Shown: positions 17,364-27,277, numbered from the stretch's first letter. The stretch: 64,000 bases of DNA from Enterococcus saccharolyticus subsp. saccharolyticus (GCF_029023825.1 NZ_CP118957.1:1465501-1529500), one strand, 5' to 3'. Made by a program: numbers and translations. Notes: generated from the letters alone by a model not told the origin.

Positions 17364-18500
17364 TTGAGAAAAATCAAAATTGATTGGAACTATTGGATTA
17401 TTCGTTTTCTATTTCTGATGGCGGTTATTTTGGGTTATAAATTCATCTCCAATTATCAAATTGCTGTGAATTCTTTACAGAATTTCCTCCATGTATTGTC
17501 GCCATTTATCATGGGATTTATTCTTGCCTATCTCCTAAATGGGGCACAAAAAAGAATCGAAAATTTGTGTCAAAAATTTGGTACCCCCTTTATAAAAAAG
17601 AGAAGTCGTGGACTGAGTGTCTTAATTTTATATCTCTGTGCCTTCTATTTGATATTTATTGCCTTAAATTATCTCGTACCACTAATTATCAATAACGTGA
17701 TTGATTTATTAACACTATTGCCCACGTTCTATAACTATTTAATTGATTTAGCAACTAATTTAGAGGACCAAGGCGTCATTGAATTTATTCGTTTAGAAGA
17801 ATTACTCACCAATTTAACAGCAGATTATTCTCCTGATAAATTATTATTACAATGGACACAAGCATTAACCTCATTGGGCGCTTTCACCAAAGGCGTGTCT
17901 TCATTCGTTATTAACTTCTTCTTATCGGTGATTATCTCCATTTATACCTTGTTGTTTAAAGATTCTATTTTGACTTTCATTGCGCAAGCCTCACGTAAAG
18001 TTATGTCTGAATCTGTGTTTAACAGCAGTAGACATTGGATTCAAACCACCAATCAAATTTTTTATAAATTTATTAGCTCGCAATTTATTGATGCGTGCAT
18101 TGTTGGTGTTTCTGCTTCGATCTTACTCTTATTGATGAATGTAAAATTTGCCATTACCTTAGGATTATTACTAGGTATTTGTAATATGATTCCTTATTTT
18201 GGTTCTATTTTTGCCTCGGTTGTCACAGCTGTGATTACGTTCTTTACAGGTGGATTAAGTCATGCGGTTTCTGTCTTATTTGCGTTGATTGTCTTGCAAC
18301 AAATTGATGGAAATATCATTGGACCACGTATTATGAGTGGCGCGTTAAACTTAAATCCTATTATTATTATTATTTCCATAACTATTGGCGGCGCCTATCT
18401 CGGTATTCTTGGTATGTTTTTAGCCGTACCGATTGCGGCTATTTTAAAAATTATTGTGACCAACTGGTTAGACGATTCTATGAAAGAAACAAGTCTGTGA
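17364..18500 (+). CDS. AI-2E family transporter
   Basis: A 378-residue membrane protein of the AI-2E/TqsA/YdiK family with about seven to eight helices; the family signature near the end is LGICNMIPYFGSIFASV, then LNLNPIIIIISITIGG and MFLAVPIAAILKI. Members export signalling molecules, or act as Na+/H+ antiporters in some species. The start is TTG 17364, 7 nt after GAGGTG; no better ATG is near. The gene follows the PucR regulator on the same strand with a 74-nt gap. Confidence 0.85.
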   Translation: MRKIKIDWNYWIIRFLFLMAVILGYKFISNYQIAVNSLQNFLHVLSPFIMGFILAYLLNGAQKRIENLCQKFGTPFIKKRSRGLSVLILYLCAFYLIFIALNYLVPLIINNVIDLLTLLPTFYNYLIDLATNLEDQGVIEFIRLEELLTNLTADYSPDKLLLQWTQALTSLGAFTKGVSSFVINFFLSVIISIYTLLFKDSILTFIAQASRKVMSESVFNSSRHWIQTTNQIFYKFISSQFIDACIVGVSASILLLLMNVKFAITLGLLLGICNMIPYFGSIFASVVTAVITFFTGGLSHAVSVLFALIVLQQIDGNIIGPRIMSGALNLNPIIIIISITIGGAYLGILGMFLAVPIAAILKIIVTNWLDDSMKETSL

Positions 18501-18518
18501 CATCTATTTCTTAAGAAG

Positions 18519-18576
18519 AAAATATCCGAACTATATAAAATGAGCGGTGTTACGCTCTCTATAGTTCGGATATTTT
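18519..18576. terminator. long terminator hairpin
   Basis: Seventeen-base arms AAAATATCCGAACTATA and TATAGTTCGGATATTTT with an inner GAGCG/CGCTC stem; between convergent units. Confidence 0.88.
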
Positions 18577-18608
18577 TGTCTTGTTTTTACTTAGATTACA
18601 CGATTGTG

Positions 18609-19663
18609 CTAAATTACTTCTTCTGAGCGTTTTTTCGCTTCTTCAACAAATTCAGTCATTTGCTGGGCAAGATTTTCTCGTAATGTCGTGACTGACTGCG
18701 CGACTAACTGTTTGTTGGCTACTAATTGACGACCATTGACCCAAACATCAGAAACATTGCTAGCATTCGCAGAATAGACCAGAGCAGAATACGCATCAAA
18801 AATCAAAAACATATTTACTGAGTCTGTTTCAATAAGTGTTATATCCGCTTTTTTGCCGATTTCAATGGTTCCGCCTAGCACTTTCGCGCCCCTTTTAGTT
18901 GCTAATGCGACAATTTCTTTTGCCGGAAATAGTCCCCGATCGTGTTCATATGTTTTGTGAAAATTAGCAAACATCCGCATTTGAGTAAATAAATCCAATG
19001 TATTGCCACTACTTGGTCCATCAGTTCCTAACCCTACTTGCCATTGATGAGCCAACATTTCTTTGACTGGTGCGACACCTTTGGCAGATTTCGTATTAGC
19101 ACCAATACAATGCGCGACTTTCACTAAATGAGCTTTACTTTGCAATAGTTCCAAATCACTCGGTTCAGTAAAAATAGCATGCGCCATAATAAATTATTGT
19201 TCGAAATAACCTAAATCATTTAGAAAAGCTATTGGTGTTTGTTGGTAACGTTGGGCAAACTCCTCCATCTCGTATGTCATTTCTGCGACATGCATGGTAA
19301 TTGGAATGGCATAACGTTTTGCTAACACCACAATCTGTGCCAAGTCTTCTGGCGTATTGGTATTTGTGGCATGAGGCGCAATCGCTGGGGTAATTAACGA
19401 ATGGTTGTGCCATTTTTCAATAAATGATTCACACCAAGCCAAAGCCGCTTTTGGAGTCGCAAAATCACACGTGGGCATATCAATAATCGTTTCACCAAGA
19501 ATGGCGCGTGCCCCCATTTGTGCTACAACTTCTGCAATTGCATCTTCAAAATAATACATATCACAAAAACTAGTCACACCACTTAGCAGCATTTCCGCCA
19601 CCGCATATTGCACCGAAGCTTGTGCTAATTCTTTCGTCATGACTTGTTCTAAAGGAAAAATGT
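18609..19663 (-). pseudogene. TRZ/ATZ-type amidohydrolase, 5' deleted and with an internal stop
   Basis: Remnant of a cytosolic metal-dependent amidohydrolase related to SAH/MTA deaminases and guanine deaminases. Present: GVTSFCDMYYF, HVAEMTYEMEEF, the motif around VAHCIGANTKSAKGVAPV and the metal Asp in GLGTDGPSSGN. Missing: the entire N-terminus with the HxH metal site. The frame begins within IFPLEQVMTKEL at a junction with the lipoprotein gene (19658-19663). An in-frame TAA (19194-19196) splits it after DLGYFEQ; reading continues in the same frame as FIMAHAIF. The usual HCP before the substrate loop is HCI. It is the last gene of the decayed ABC operon. Confidence 0.88.
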
Positions 19664-19801
19664 TGATACCACTAAAGCGTTGCTTCCTGAACTTTCATTT
19701 CCGCTACTTTTTGATTCTTGTGTTTTCGCGTCTTCACTATTACCACATGCTCCTAAAATAAATCCCGACACCAATAATAAACCGACCATATACTTTTTCA
19801 T
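19649..19801 (-). pseudogene. ABC substrate-binding lipoprotein, only the first about 48 codons
   Basis: MKKYMVGLLLVSGFILGACG is a lipoprotein signal with lipobox ILGAC, followed by a Ser/Glu-rich linker and the first strand NALVVSTF, as at the start of PotD-like binding proteins. The frame then runs into amidohydrolase sequence and stops at TAG (19649-19651). About 300 codons of the binding protein are gone. The gene sits 8 nt after the ATP-binding gene, as expected for a PotABCD-type order. Confidence 0.85.
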
Positions 19802-19808
19802 TGTGTTC

Positions 19809-20826
19809 TCACCTTTCTAAAATGACTAATTTTTCAGCTGGGAAGTGTAATTGGATTTCTTCACCAGTTTGGTAAACTTGTTGATCACTACCGTTGACTA
19901 ACAATGTTCCTAATTCCGTTGTGACTTCATATTGGTGGCTTTTTCCTAAAAACGTACGAACGACAACGGTTCCTTTTACTGCACCATCTTGGACAATTTG
20001 AATATCTTCTGGACGAATGGTTGCAACTGCCTGTTCAGCTGATGCCGTTGAAAGCGTTGATGAAAGTGTTATTTGATTGGCCGTTTGATAGCCTGTAGCT
20101 GTTTTTGTCACATCAAAGAAATTTTCAAAACCAATAAATTGTGCCACAAATTTTGTTTTTGGTAAACGGTAAATATTTTCTGGAGTATCGTATTGTTCAA
20201 TGACACCATTATTCATAATCGCAACTTTATCAGAAATCGAGAAACATTCTTCTTGATCGTACGTAACAAAGACAGTTGTAATTCCTAGCTGTTGTTGGAT
20301 ACGTTTAATTTCAATTCGCATCGCTACCATCTAAGTTTGATAACGGCTCGTCTAGCAGCAATAATTTAGGTTCAATAATCAATGCCCGTGCTAGTGCCAC
20401 ACGTTGTCGTTGTCCACCAGATAATTGCTTTGGATAACGGTCGCCTAAATTTTCTAAACCACAAATCGCTAACATTTCTGCTACACGTTTTTCGATGACT
20501 TCATTCTTTTCTTTTCGCAGTTTTAAACCAAAACCAACATTTTCCGCAATTGTTAAATGGGGAAATAAGGCATAACTTTGAAAGACCATCCCAAAATTAC
20601 GTTTGTGGACAGGAACTTTTGTTAGATTGTCGTTATCCAAAATAAACTCCCCATCGTTTGGTTTGATTAAACCAGCAATCACACGTAATGTCGTCGTTTT
20701 CCCACAACCACTTGGACCTAATAAAGAAACAAGTTCACCTTTTTCCATTGAAATATTCATTTCTTCTAAAATATTTTGTTTTCCGTCATAACTAACACGG
20801 ATATTCTTTAGTTCAACAAATGACAC
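19809..20826 (-). pseudogene. ABC transporter ATP-binding protein (PotA-like), frameshifted
   Basis: Cytosolic ATPase of a Pot/Fbp-type importer. Walker A GPSGCGKTT, Q-loop MVFQSYALFP, signature LSGGQRQRVALARAL, Walker B LLLLDEP and D-loop SNLD are intact in the 5' frame, which then runs to a stop (GSDAN). The second frame resumes with VAMRIEIKRIQQ: about 11 nt coding the expected A-K-L-R stretch are missing. The switch His is also changed: VFVTYDQEE where VTHDQEE is the rule. C-terminal TOBE-like region (TVVVRTFLGKSHQY) remains. GTG 20826 follows AAAGGAG and overlaps the permease stop. Confidence 0.88.
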
Positions 20827-20839
20827 AGTTTTTTCTCCT

Positions 20840-21603
20840 TTACGCAATAGACGCTAAGCCTAGCGTTTTTTCAATTAGATACATCAAGCCAATCGTCAAT
20901 AACATCAACATCACTGAAATTGCAGAAACGGTTGGGTCATAGTTGTATTCCATGTAACTTAATAAAGAGGTCGGTAGCATCGTCACACCAGGACCGGATA
21001 AGAACATCGATACCGGAACATTGTTAAATGAGTTAACAAACGCCAACATAAACGCTGCAAAAATCCCTGAAGAAACATTGGGTAATACAATTTGCATGAA
21101 TGCTCTGAAACGTGTGCAACCTAACGTCCAAGCAACTTCTTCAATCGAATAATCCAATTGATCCATACTAGAACCAACCACACGAATAATATACGGTAAA
21201 CTAATTAAAAAGTGACCAATTAATAACCCTTGGAATACCGGTAACCCTAGTGCAACAACAATAAATTGAAAAAGTGTATAACCGACAACAATTCCTGGAA
21301 TCACAGTTGGCGATAAGAAGAAACTTTTAATTAAGTTTTTCCCTTTGACAGAGTATCTTGCTAACGCATATGAAGCAGGAACGCCTACTAATAAAGCTAA
21401 AACTGTTGCAAGTAAACCGATGATTAAGCTTATTTTAAAGCTTTCTAACATTGTTTCTGAACGCAACGCATTCCCATACCAATCTAGGGAAATTGAATCG
21501 CAGCAGCTGTTCCAAATGATGTAATGAAAATTAATAGCAAGGGTAAAAATAAAAAGGCAAATACTAAAATCGCAATAATCGTCATTCCTTTTTGTTTACG
21601 CAT
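20840..21603 (-). pseudogene. ABC transporter permease 2 (PotC-like), frameshifted near the 5' end
   Basis: The start MRKQKGMTIIAILVFAFLFL, an N-terminal membrane segment, ends after AAAIQFP at a TAG. The remaining frame picks up as LDWYGNALRSETMLESFKIS, so a short deletion with loss of frame lies near 21490. The rest is intact in one frame, with the permease EAA-type loop EEVAWTLGCTRFRAFMQIVLP and five further membrane segments. Its ATG overlaps the last codons of permease 1, a translational-coupling arrangement. Without the first segment and frame it should not yield a working subunit. Confidence 0.85.
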
Positions 21604-22336
21604 GGTTCATTTCTCTCCTATCCATTCGACTTGCAATAATATTTAAGCCTTTCATCACAATTAAAGTAGTCACAATCAACGCAATAATGGCAACGGCATT
21701 CCAATCACCTAGTCTAGACGCTTTTTGATAAAGGAAGGTTGCTAACAGCATTTTTTGATTCCCCCCAGTAATTGCGGTGTTGTATACGCTGTTAATGTTC
21801 CAGTAAACACTAAAATACTCCCAACAATCGCACCGGGAACGGATAGTGGCAACACAATTTTGACAAAGGCAATAAACGGGGACGCACCTAACGTTTCCGC
21901 AGCTTCTAACATCTCACCTTCGATATTTTCCATCACACCCACCAGTGTCATAATCATCGTTGGTAAGAATAAATAAACGGAACCAATAATAATGGAAAAT
22001 TCGGTATAAAGTAAGCTTAACGGCTGTTCAATAATTCCTAATGAAACTAAAAAATTATTAATCACGCCATTTTTTCCTAAAATATTAATCCAAGAAAAAC
22101 TACGAATGACAGAGTTGGTTAATAAGAGAAATAACGTCATCGCCATTAAAATTCCTCGCCATTTTTTCTGTAAACCAGCAATAAAATACGCAGTCGGGAT
22201 ACCTAGAATTAACGAAATGACGGTGACAATTCCCGATACACGAATCGTCCGCCAAAAAATACCACGGTTGTATTCATCTTGAAAGAAGGCGATATAATTA
22301 CTAAGACAACATCCAAAAACCTAATCTTATACTCAT
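21596..22336 (-). pseudogene. ABC transporter permease 1 (PotB-like), 5' deletion and frameshift
   Basis: First gene of the importer operon. An ATG at 22336 with AAGGA upstream opens MSIRLGFW, which collapses at once. From about 22300 a second frame reads NYIAFFQDEYNRGIFWRTIR and on through several membrane helices and the EAA-type loop AAETLGASPFIAFVKIVLP to TTPQLLGG. There a six-G tract (21761-21766) throws it out of frame; adding one G gives LLGGNQKMLLATFLYQKA and an end at 21596. So there are two lesions: loss of the first periplasmic and membrane part, and a single-base slip. Confidence 0.85.
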
Positions 22337-22373
22337 CGTTTCCTTCTCATTCCTTTATCGTTCGTAAAAAAAC

Positions 22374-22405
22374 AGACTTGAACGCCTAGATAGGAATTCA
22401 AGTCT
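22374..22405 (-). terminator. clpB terminator
   Basis: Arms AGACTTGAA and TTCAAGTCT, followed on the minus strand by a T-run. Confidence 0.85.
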
Positions 22406-22410
22406 ATTTT

Positions 22411-25014
22411 TTATTCTTCTATTGGTTCATTTTGAAAGACCAATTGATCATTTAGTAAACTAATTGTGACATTCGTTTTTGGTAATACACGACCGGAAAC
22501 AATTTCTTTTGCCAATGGCGTTTCGACTTCACGGGTAATGAAACGACGTAATGGACGTGCACCATAGGCTGGTTCATACGCTTGTTCCGCAATCCAAGAT
22601 TTGGCATCGTCAGCAATGCTCAAATAAATTTCTTGAGCGACTAAACGACTTGCTAATTGTGCCACAATCTTATCAACGATGCCTTTCACATTGTCTAAAC
22701 TTAATGGTGTAAATAGAATCGTATCATCAATACGGTTCAAGAACTCTGGTTTGAAATGCCCTTTTAGAATCGTCATCACTTGTTCTTCCACTGATTCTGG
22801 AATTGTCCCCTCTGCAGTAACACCTTCTAATAACAATTGTGACCCAATATTACTTGTCATAATTAAGACTGTATTTTTAAAGTCGACAACGCGGCCTTTT
22901 GAATCAGTTAAACGACCATCATCTAATACTTGTAACAAAATATTGAAGACATCTGGATGGGCTTTTTCAATTTCATCCAATAAGATAATCGTATATGGAT
23001 TCCTACGAACAGCTTCGGTTAGTTGTCCACCTTCCTCAAAACCAACATATCCTGGAGGTGCCCCAACTAAACGCGACACAGAATGTTTCTCCATGTATTC
23101 ACTCATATCAATTCGAACCATATGATCTTCAGAATCAAACAAGTTTTCCGCTAACGCTTTGGCTAATTCTGTTTTACCTACTCCAGTTGGTCCTAAGAAT
23201 AAGAAAGAACCTAACGGACGATTTGGATCTTGTAAACCAGCGCGTGAACGAATAACCGCATCACTCACAGCATTCACCGCTTCTTCTTGACCAATGACAC
23301 GTTTATGAAGGGTCTCATTTAATTTCATTAATTTTTCGCGTTCGCCTTCGACTAATTTTGTTACAGGAATTCCTGTTAAACGTCCGACAACCGTTGCAAT
23401 TTCATTTTCAGTCACTGATTCTTGAACCATCCGTAAATGATCGTGCGTATCTTTATTTTCCAATGCTTTTAATTCACGTTCTAGTTGTGGAATTGTACCA
23501 TGACGTAAGACTGCTGCACGTTCTAAGTCATAATTGTTTTCTGCATCTTCTAATTCATGTTTGGCACGATCGATTTCGGCACGTTTGTTCGAAATCTCGT
23601 TCACTTCTTCTTTTTCAGTTTCCCATTGCATCTTCATCGCATTTGCTTCTTCACGTAATTCAGCTAATTCTTCTTGAAGAGAGGCTAAACGTTTTTTCGA
23701 TGCGTCATCAGTTTCTTTTTTTAGTGCAGCTTCTTCAATTTCCAATTGCATTAAACGACGAGTCACTTGGTCTAATTCAGTTGGCATAGAATTCATTTCA
23801 ACACGAATGGTCGCACACGCTTCATCGACTAAGTCAATCGCTTTATCAGGTAAGAAACGGTCTGTAATGTAACGATCAGACAAGGTTGCTGCAGCTACTA
23901 ACGCATTATCATGGATATTTACGCTATGATGGATTTCAAAACGTTCCTTCAAGCCACGTAAAATAGAAATTGTGTCTTCAACGGTTGGTTCTTTGACTAG
24001 TACCTTTTGGAAACGACGTTCTAACGCTTTATCTTTTTCCATGTATTGACGATACTCATCTAATGTCGTTGCACCAATGGTATGCAATTCCCCACGTGCT
24101 AACATTGGTTTTAATAAGTTTCCAGCATCCATACTACCTTCTGTTTTACCAGCACCCACGATATTATGAATTTCATCGATAAATAAGATAATACGTCCAT
24201 CTGATTTTTTCACTTCTTGTAAAACCGCTTTTAAACGCTCTTCAAACTCACCACGGAATTTTGCTCCCGCAATTAATGCACCCATATCTAACGAAAAGAT
24301 TGTTTTGTCTTTTAAATTTTCGGGAACATCTTTACGAACGATACGTTGGGCTAATCCTTCGACAATTGCTGTTTTACCAACACCAGGTTCACCAATTAAG
24401 ACAGGGTTATTTTTTGTTTTACGAGATAAAATACGAATCACATCGCGAATTTCTTCATCACGACCAATAATCGGATCCATTTTTCCATTTTTCACTTGTT
24501 GAACTAAATCAACACCGTATTTTTCTAATGCTTTGTATTGTTCTTCTTGGTTTTGTGAGGTCACTCGATCTCCTCCTCTCATCTCTTCTATGCTTTTACG
24601 TAATTCTTTTTCGTTAATCCCTTGTTTTGTTAAATACTTGGTTAGTCGATAATTTTTTAATTTCATTAAAGCCAGCAAAACGATTTCTGTTGATAAAAAT
24701 TCATCTTGAAAAGACTCTCTTAATTTATCCGCTTCATTTAATAAGTGATACAAATTTTGACTCATACTTTGTCCATATTGAACATTTCCGCCTTCAATAC
24801 TTGGGTATTCATCTAAGGCACGATCAACTTCTGTTTCAAAAGCATCGACGTCAATTCCTGCATCTGTGTAAAAATTTCTGGCAAAATGATTTGGTTGTAA
24901 AAAGATTTTCCATAAATGGGCAATATCGATTTCTTGATGGTGACGCGTCACAGCGATTTGTTGTGCTTCTGCAATTGCGCCTTGAAGTGTCGTCGTCATT
25001 TTTTCTATATTCAT
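22411..25014 (-). CDS. clpB: ATP-dependent chaperone ClpB
   Basis: ClpB is a hexameric AAA+ disaggregase that works with DnaK to rescue aggregated proteins after heat stress. The 867 residues show the Clp N-domain, Walker A of NBD1 (GEPGVGKTA), Walker B ([11 protein letters not shown]), a full coiled-coil M-domain (about 400-520), Walker A of NBD2 ([14 protein letters not shown]) and its Walker B ([11 protein letters not shown]). No ClpP-binding loop is expected or evident. ATG 25014 lies 8 nt after GGGAGG; an upstream in-frame ATG contains that site. Monocistronic, under a CtsR operator. Confidence 0.97.
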   Translation of the reverse strand: MNIEKMTTTLQGAIAEAQQIAVTRHHQEIDIAHLWKIFLQPNHFARNFYTDAGIDVDAFETEVDRALDEYPSIEGGNVQYGQSMSQNLYHLLNEADKLRESFQDEFLSTEIVLLALMKLKNYRLTKYLTKQGINEKELRKSIEEMRGGDRVTSQNQEEQYKALEKYGVDLVQQVKNGKMDPIIGRDEEIRDVIRILSRKTKNNPVLIGEPGVGKTAIVEGLAQRIVRKDVPENLKDKTIFSLDMGALIAGAKFRGEFEERLKAVLQEVKKSDGRIILFIDEIHNIVGAGKTEGSMDAGNLLKPMLARGELHTIGATTLDEYRQYMEKDKALERRFQKVLVKEPTVEDTISILRGLKERFEIHHSVNIHDNALVAAATLSDRYITDRFLPDKAIDLVDEACATIRVEMNSMPTELDQVTRRLMQLEIEEAALKKETDDASKKRLASLQEELAELREEANAMKMQWETEKEEVNEISNKRAEIDRAKHELEDAENNYDLERAAVLRHGTIPQLERELKALENKDTHDHLRMVQESVTENEIATVVGRLTGIPVTKLVEGEREKLMKLNETLHKRVIGQEEAVNAVSDAVIRSRAGLQDPNRPLGSFLFLGPTGVGKTELAKALAENLFDSEDHMVRIDMSEYMEKHSVSRLVGAPPGYVGFEEGGQLTEAVRRNPYTIILLDEIEKAHPDVFNILLQVLDDGRLTDSKGRVVDFKNTVLIMTSNIGSQLLLEGVTAEGTIPESVEEQVMTILKGHFKPEFLNRIDDTILFTPLSLDNVKGIVDKIVAQLASRLVAQEIYLSIADDAKSWIAEQAYEPAYGARPLRRFITREVETPLAKEIVSGRVLPKTNVTISLLNDQLVFQNEPIEE

Positions 25015-25062
25015 ATTATTTCCTCCCATCATTTGACTAAGGCCTATCGCCTTACAAGAACT

Positions 25063-25092
25063 ATTATACGACTATGGTCAGTAAAGGTCAAA
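25063..25092 (-). promoter_or_regulatory. clpB promoter with CtsR operator
   Basis: On the minus strand TTGACC, 17 nt, TATAAT (plus coordinates 25086-25091 and 25063-25068). Overlapping the -35 is a CtsR-type tandem heptad, GGTCAGT-AAA-GGTCAAA on the plus strand (25076-25092), close to the GGTCAAA-3-GGTCAAA consensus. This predicts repression by CtsR and heat induction. A small TAAGGC/GCCTTA hairpin (25038-25054) lies in the leader. Confidence 0.85.
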
Positions 25093-25144
25093 AAATAACC
25101 CTCCAAAGTTAAAAGATTTCTTCTCTTTATTATCTATCTTCATT

Positions 25145-25498
25145 TTGTTTTCTTATTGTGGTGGTATTCCCTTTGTCATTATGTCCTCGATAGCTCTGAT
25201 ATTGCAAATGCAAGGAAAATTCTATGAAGCTAAAAGTACATTTGTTGTCGCTGTAATTTGTCGGTTTGTTGGTGCTGCAACTGTCATTTATCAACGCAAT
25301 TCGTGGACACTTGCTAAACAAACCCTTGTACATTTTTTCGTTATGTTACTCACAGTCTATCCCCTTTTATTATGGAGTGATTGGTTTAAGAGGGATACGT
25401 TTGTAGATATGTTTATTGTTCTGTTACTTTTCGTACTTGTTGGTGTGCTCTTATGGTGTGGCATTATGGTATTTCGAAAATTATTTGACTTACATTAA
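25145..25498 (+). pseudogene. DUF3021 membrane protein, 5' truncated
   Basis: A 117-codon stretch matching the DUF3021 family: GGIPFVIMSSIALIL, EAKSTFVVAVICRFVGAATV, SWTLAKQTLVHF and YPLLLWSDW, with three to four membrane segments. DUF3021 genes normally lie just downstream of a LytTR-type regulator gene. Here that partner is absent, the only available start is TTG 25145 without a ribosome site, and the first helix is incomplete, with the clpB promoter region immediately upstream. I read it as the remnant of a deleted regulator/DUF3021 pair, though expression from an upstream start cannot be excluded. Confidence 0.6.
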
Positions 25499-25500
25499 CA

Positions 25501-25538
25501 AAAAGCTTAGACAACTTTTCTCTGCTGTCTAAGCTTTT
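25501..25538 (+). terminator. terminator after the DUF3021 remnant
   Basis: Arms AAAAGCTTAGACA and TGTCTAAGCTTTT around a 12-nt loop. Confidence 0.85.
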
Positions 25539-25664
25539 GATTAACATTTAAACAAATTTTTTTGTTGTTTCTTTAATTGATAGCTGCTTTCTGTTTCATT
25601 TATTTGATGCAATGCGAATCAATTTGTTGGTTGCATTGCACGTAACATCGTTTACCTTCGCATT

Positions 25665-26027
25665 TTATTTAGGAAACTGATTTTTTATTTTTTCGGCATA
25701 CGCTGCTTTTTTTGTGTATAACTTAAATAAAATATGGAAAACACCACAAGCTACTAATAAACCGCCATACATCATATTTCCCTGCCAGAGAACATACGTA
25801 TTAAATACCGCAATTAGAACTAACGAAACGAAAAAAGAAACCATCATTCGCATCATTAATCCTTTTGCTTTAATCGTGTTAAAATACGCAATCCATTTCC
25901 CTTCATCCATGTGCTGTATAATTCGTTTCATATGAAAAAAGAGCATCAATAACAACACTGAGACTAATAAAGCTAAATAAATAGACGCTAAGACCGTAAT
26001 AAATAAGCTTAAAATATCTAAAATCAA
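25665..26027 (-). CDS. small membrane protein of unknown function
   Basis: About 120 residues with four hydrophobic segments (LSLFITVLASIYLALLVSVL, a run before HMKRIIQHM, MVSFFVSLVLIAVFNTYVL, GLLVACGVFHILFKLY). I prefer TTG 26027, which lies 7 nt after AAGGAGA; a TTG at 26060 would lengthen it by 11 residues and swallow that site. The layout resembles DUF2975-type proteins, which usually adjoin a small regulator gene, but the match is not strong and no regulator follows. Function unknown. Confidence 0.55.
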   Translation of the reverse strand: MILDILSLFITVLASIYLALLVSVLLLMLFFHMKRIIQHMDEGKWIAYFNTIKAKGLMMRMMVSFFVSLVLIAVFNTYVLWQGNMMYGGLLVACGVFHILFKLYTKKAAYAEKIKNQFPK

Positions 26028-26094
26028 ATAGACATCTCCTTGAATTTTTATTTCTTTCAAAGTCTACCATAGAATAACTATTGTCTCAATAATA

Positions 26095-26134
26095 GAAAAC
26101 CAGTTATCTGTGACGCTCAAGATAACTGGTTTTC
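26095..26134 (-). terminator. terminator after the two-segment membrane protein
   Basis: Fifteen-base arms GAAAACCAGTTATCT and AGATAACTGGTTTTC around a 10-nt loop. Confidence 0.85.
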
Positions 26135-26136
26135 AT

Positions 26137-26385
26137 TCATTTATTTTCTTTTTTATTTAGCCATTTTACACTAAAGAAGAACGAAGAGACACTTAAAACA
26201 AAACTACCAATTAAACAATTAAAGCCAAGTTTTAAAATAAAGAGATCCACATCTTCCCATCTAGTCAAATCAAAATTAGGTGCCCCAACTTGTTTTACAG
26301 ATTTTGATGCCACTACAAATAGAATAATTGCTCCAATCATTAATAAAATTGAACCGAGTTGTAACAAATGATTAATTTTTTTCAT
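26137..26385 (-). CDS. 82-residue membrane protein, two segments
   Basis: MKKINHLLQLGSILLMIGAI opens a first helix; a second (LGFNCLIGSFVLSVSSFFFS) is followed by a basic tail NKKENK. ATG 26385 follows GGGGAGAGGGACA; a TTG seven codons upstream overlaps that site. No domain recognised. It lies divergent from the broken glutathione peroxidase gene. Confidence 0.6.
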   Translation of the reverse strand: MKKINHLLQLGSILLMIGAIILFVVASKSVKQVGAPNFDLTRWEDVDLFILKLGFNCLIGSFVLSVSSFFFSVKWLNKKENK

Positions 26386-26557
26386 TGTCCCTCTCCCCTT
26401 TGACAAACAATCTGGTAAACGCTTTGCTTGATTTTAACATATCCTCTGTCATACAACCAAAATTGACCCTTACTACTATGAAAATATCAGCAGATACTAA
26501 TCAAACATTCACACGAATAAAACGTTTGCAGTACAATATATACAAGGAGGGAAAATA

Positions 26558-27094
26558 ATGACAACAATTTACGATTTTACAGTAACCGACCAAGCTGGTA
26601 ATGATTTCCCATTAAAAAATTACCAAGGCAATGTGTTGTTGATTGCAAATACTGCGACAAAATGCGGATTCACCAAACAATATGACGCATTAGAAGAACT
26701 CTATAAAGAACTAGCAGATCAATCATTTGAAATACTCGATTTCCCATGTAATCAATTCATGGAACAAGCACCTGGAACGAGTGAGGAAATTAATCAGTTT
26801 TGTGCATTGAATTATGGAACGACTTTTCCTCGTTTTGAAAAAATTGATGTGAATGGTTCCCAAGCAATCCCTTTGTACCAATGGTTACGAGAAACAAAAC
26901 CGATTGATGAAGGCAAAGACGCGCAAGCATTTACTGAAAAAATGCAGGCTTTTAATCCTGATGCAGAAGCAAATGCCATTCATTAGAATTTCACAAAATT
27001 TTTAGTCGACCAACAAGGCAATGTGGTACATCGCTATTTACCAACTGTTGAACCTTCAGAAATAAAAAATGATATTTTGTCCTTATTAGGATAA
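26558..27094 (+). pseudogene. glutathione peroxidase, nonsense mutation at the catalytic Trp
   Basis: A 178-codon thiol peroxidase of the glutathione peroxidase family. The active-site Cys lies in NTATKCGFTKQY and the Gln in FPCNQF. Codon 143 is TAG (26984-26986) exactly where the family has Trp of the WNFTKF motif; the frame continues as [20 protein letters not shown] to TAA 27094. The Cys-Gln-Trp-Asn tetrad is therefore cut. FPCNQFMEQAPGT also departs from the usual glycine-rich loop. The start with AAGGAGGG is intact. A TAG makes selenocysteine reading unlikely. Confidence 0.85.
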
Positions 27095-27098
27095 AAAA

Positions 27099-27127
27099 AA
27101 TCCTCACTGATGAATGCAGTGAGGATT
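27099..27127 (+). terminator. terminator after the peroxidase
   Basis: Arms AATCCTCACTG and CAGTGAGGATT followed by seven T. Confidence 0.85.
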
Positions 27128-27277
27128 TTTTTACATTGTTTTTCAACCAACATTGCGTTTGCAATAATAATTGCCATTACTTACTGATGAAATGACTTCT
27201 TTTTTGCTAATTTATCTTGCACATCACGTATCAGAGTCGCGTCAAAATCTATTCCCCTAATAATGATGCGCAAATAC

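Noticed and set aside
23358-23789. Plus-strand 143-codon frame inside clpB
   Set aside because: Antisense shadow of a conserved gene, no ribosome site, low-complexity Leu/His composition. The same holds for the other antisense frames in polA, tex, pyc and dnaB.
26412-26427. cre-like site upstream of the 82-residue membrane protein
   Set aside because: Several mismatches to the CcpA consensus; too weak to report as a site.
26984-26986. Selenocysteine reading in glutathione peroxidase
   Set aside because: The stop is TAG at the Trp position, not TGA at the Cys position, and the catalytic Cys is present.
27181-27273. 30-codon minus-strand frame directly after the GNAT pseudogene (MRIIIRGIDFDATLIRDVQD start)
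   Set aside because: Only a TTG start without ribosome site; may be a remnant of a further gene but too short to support.
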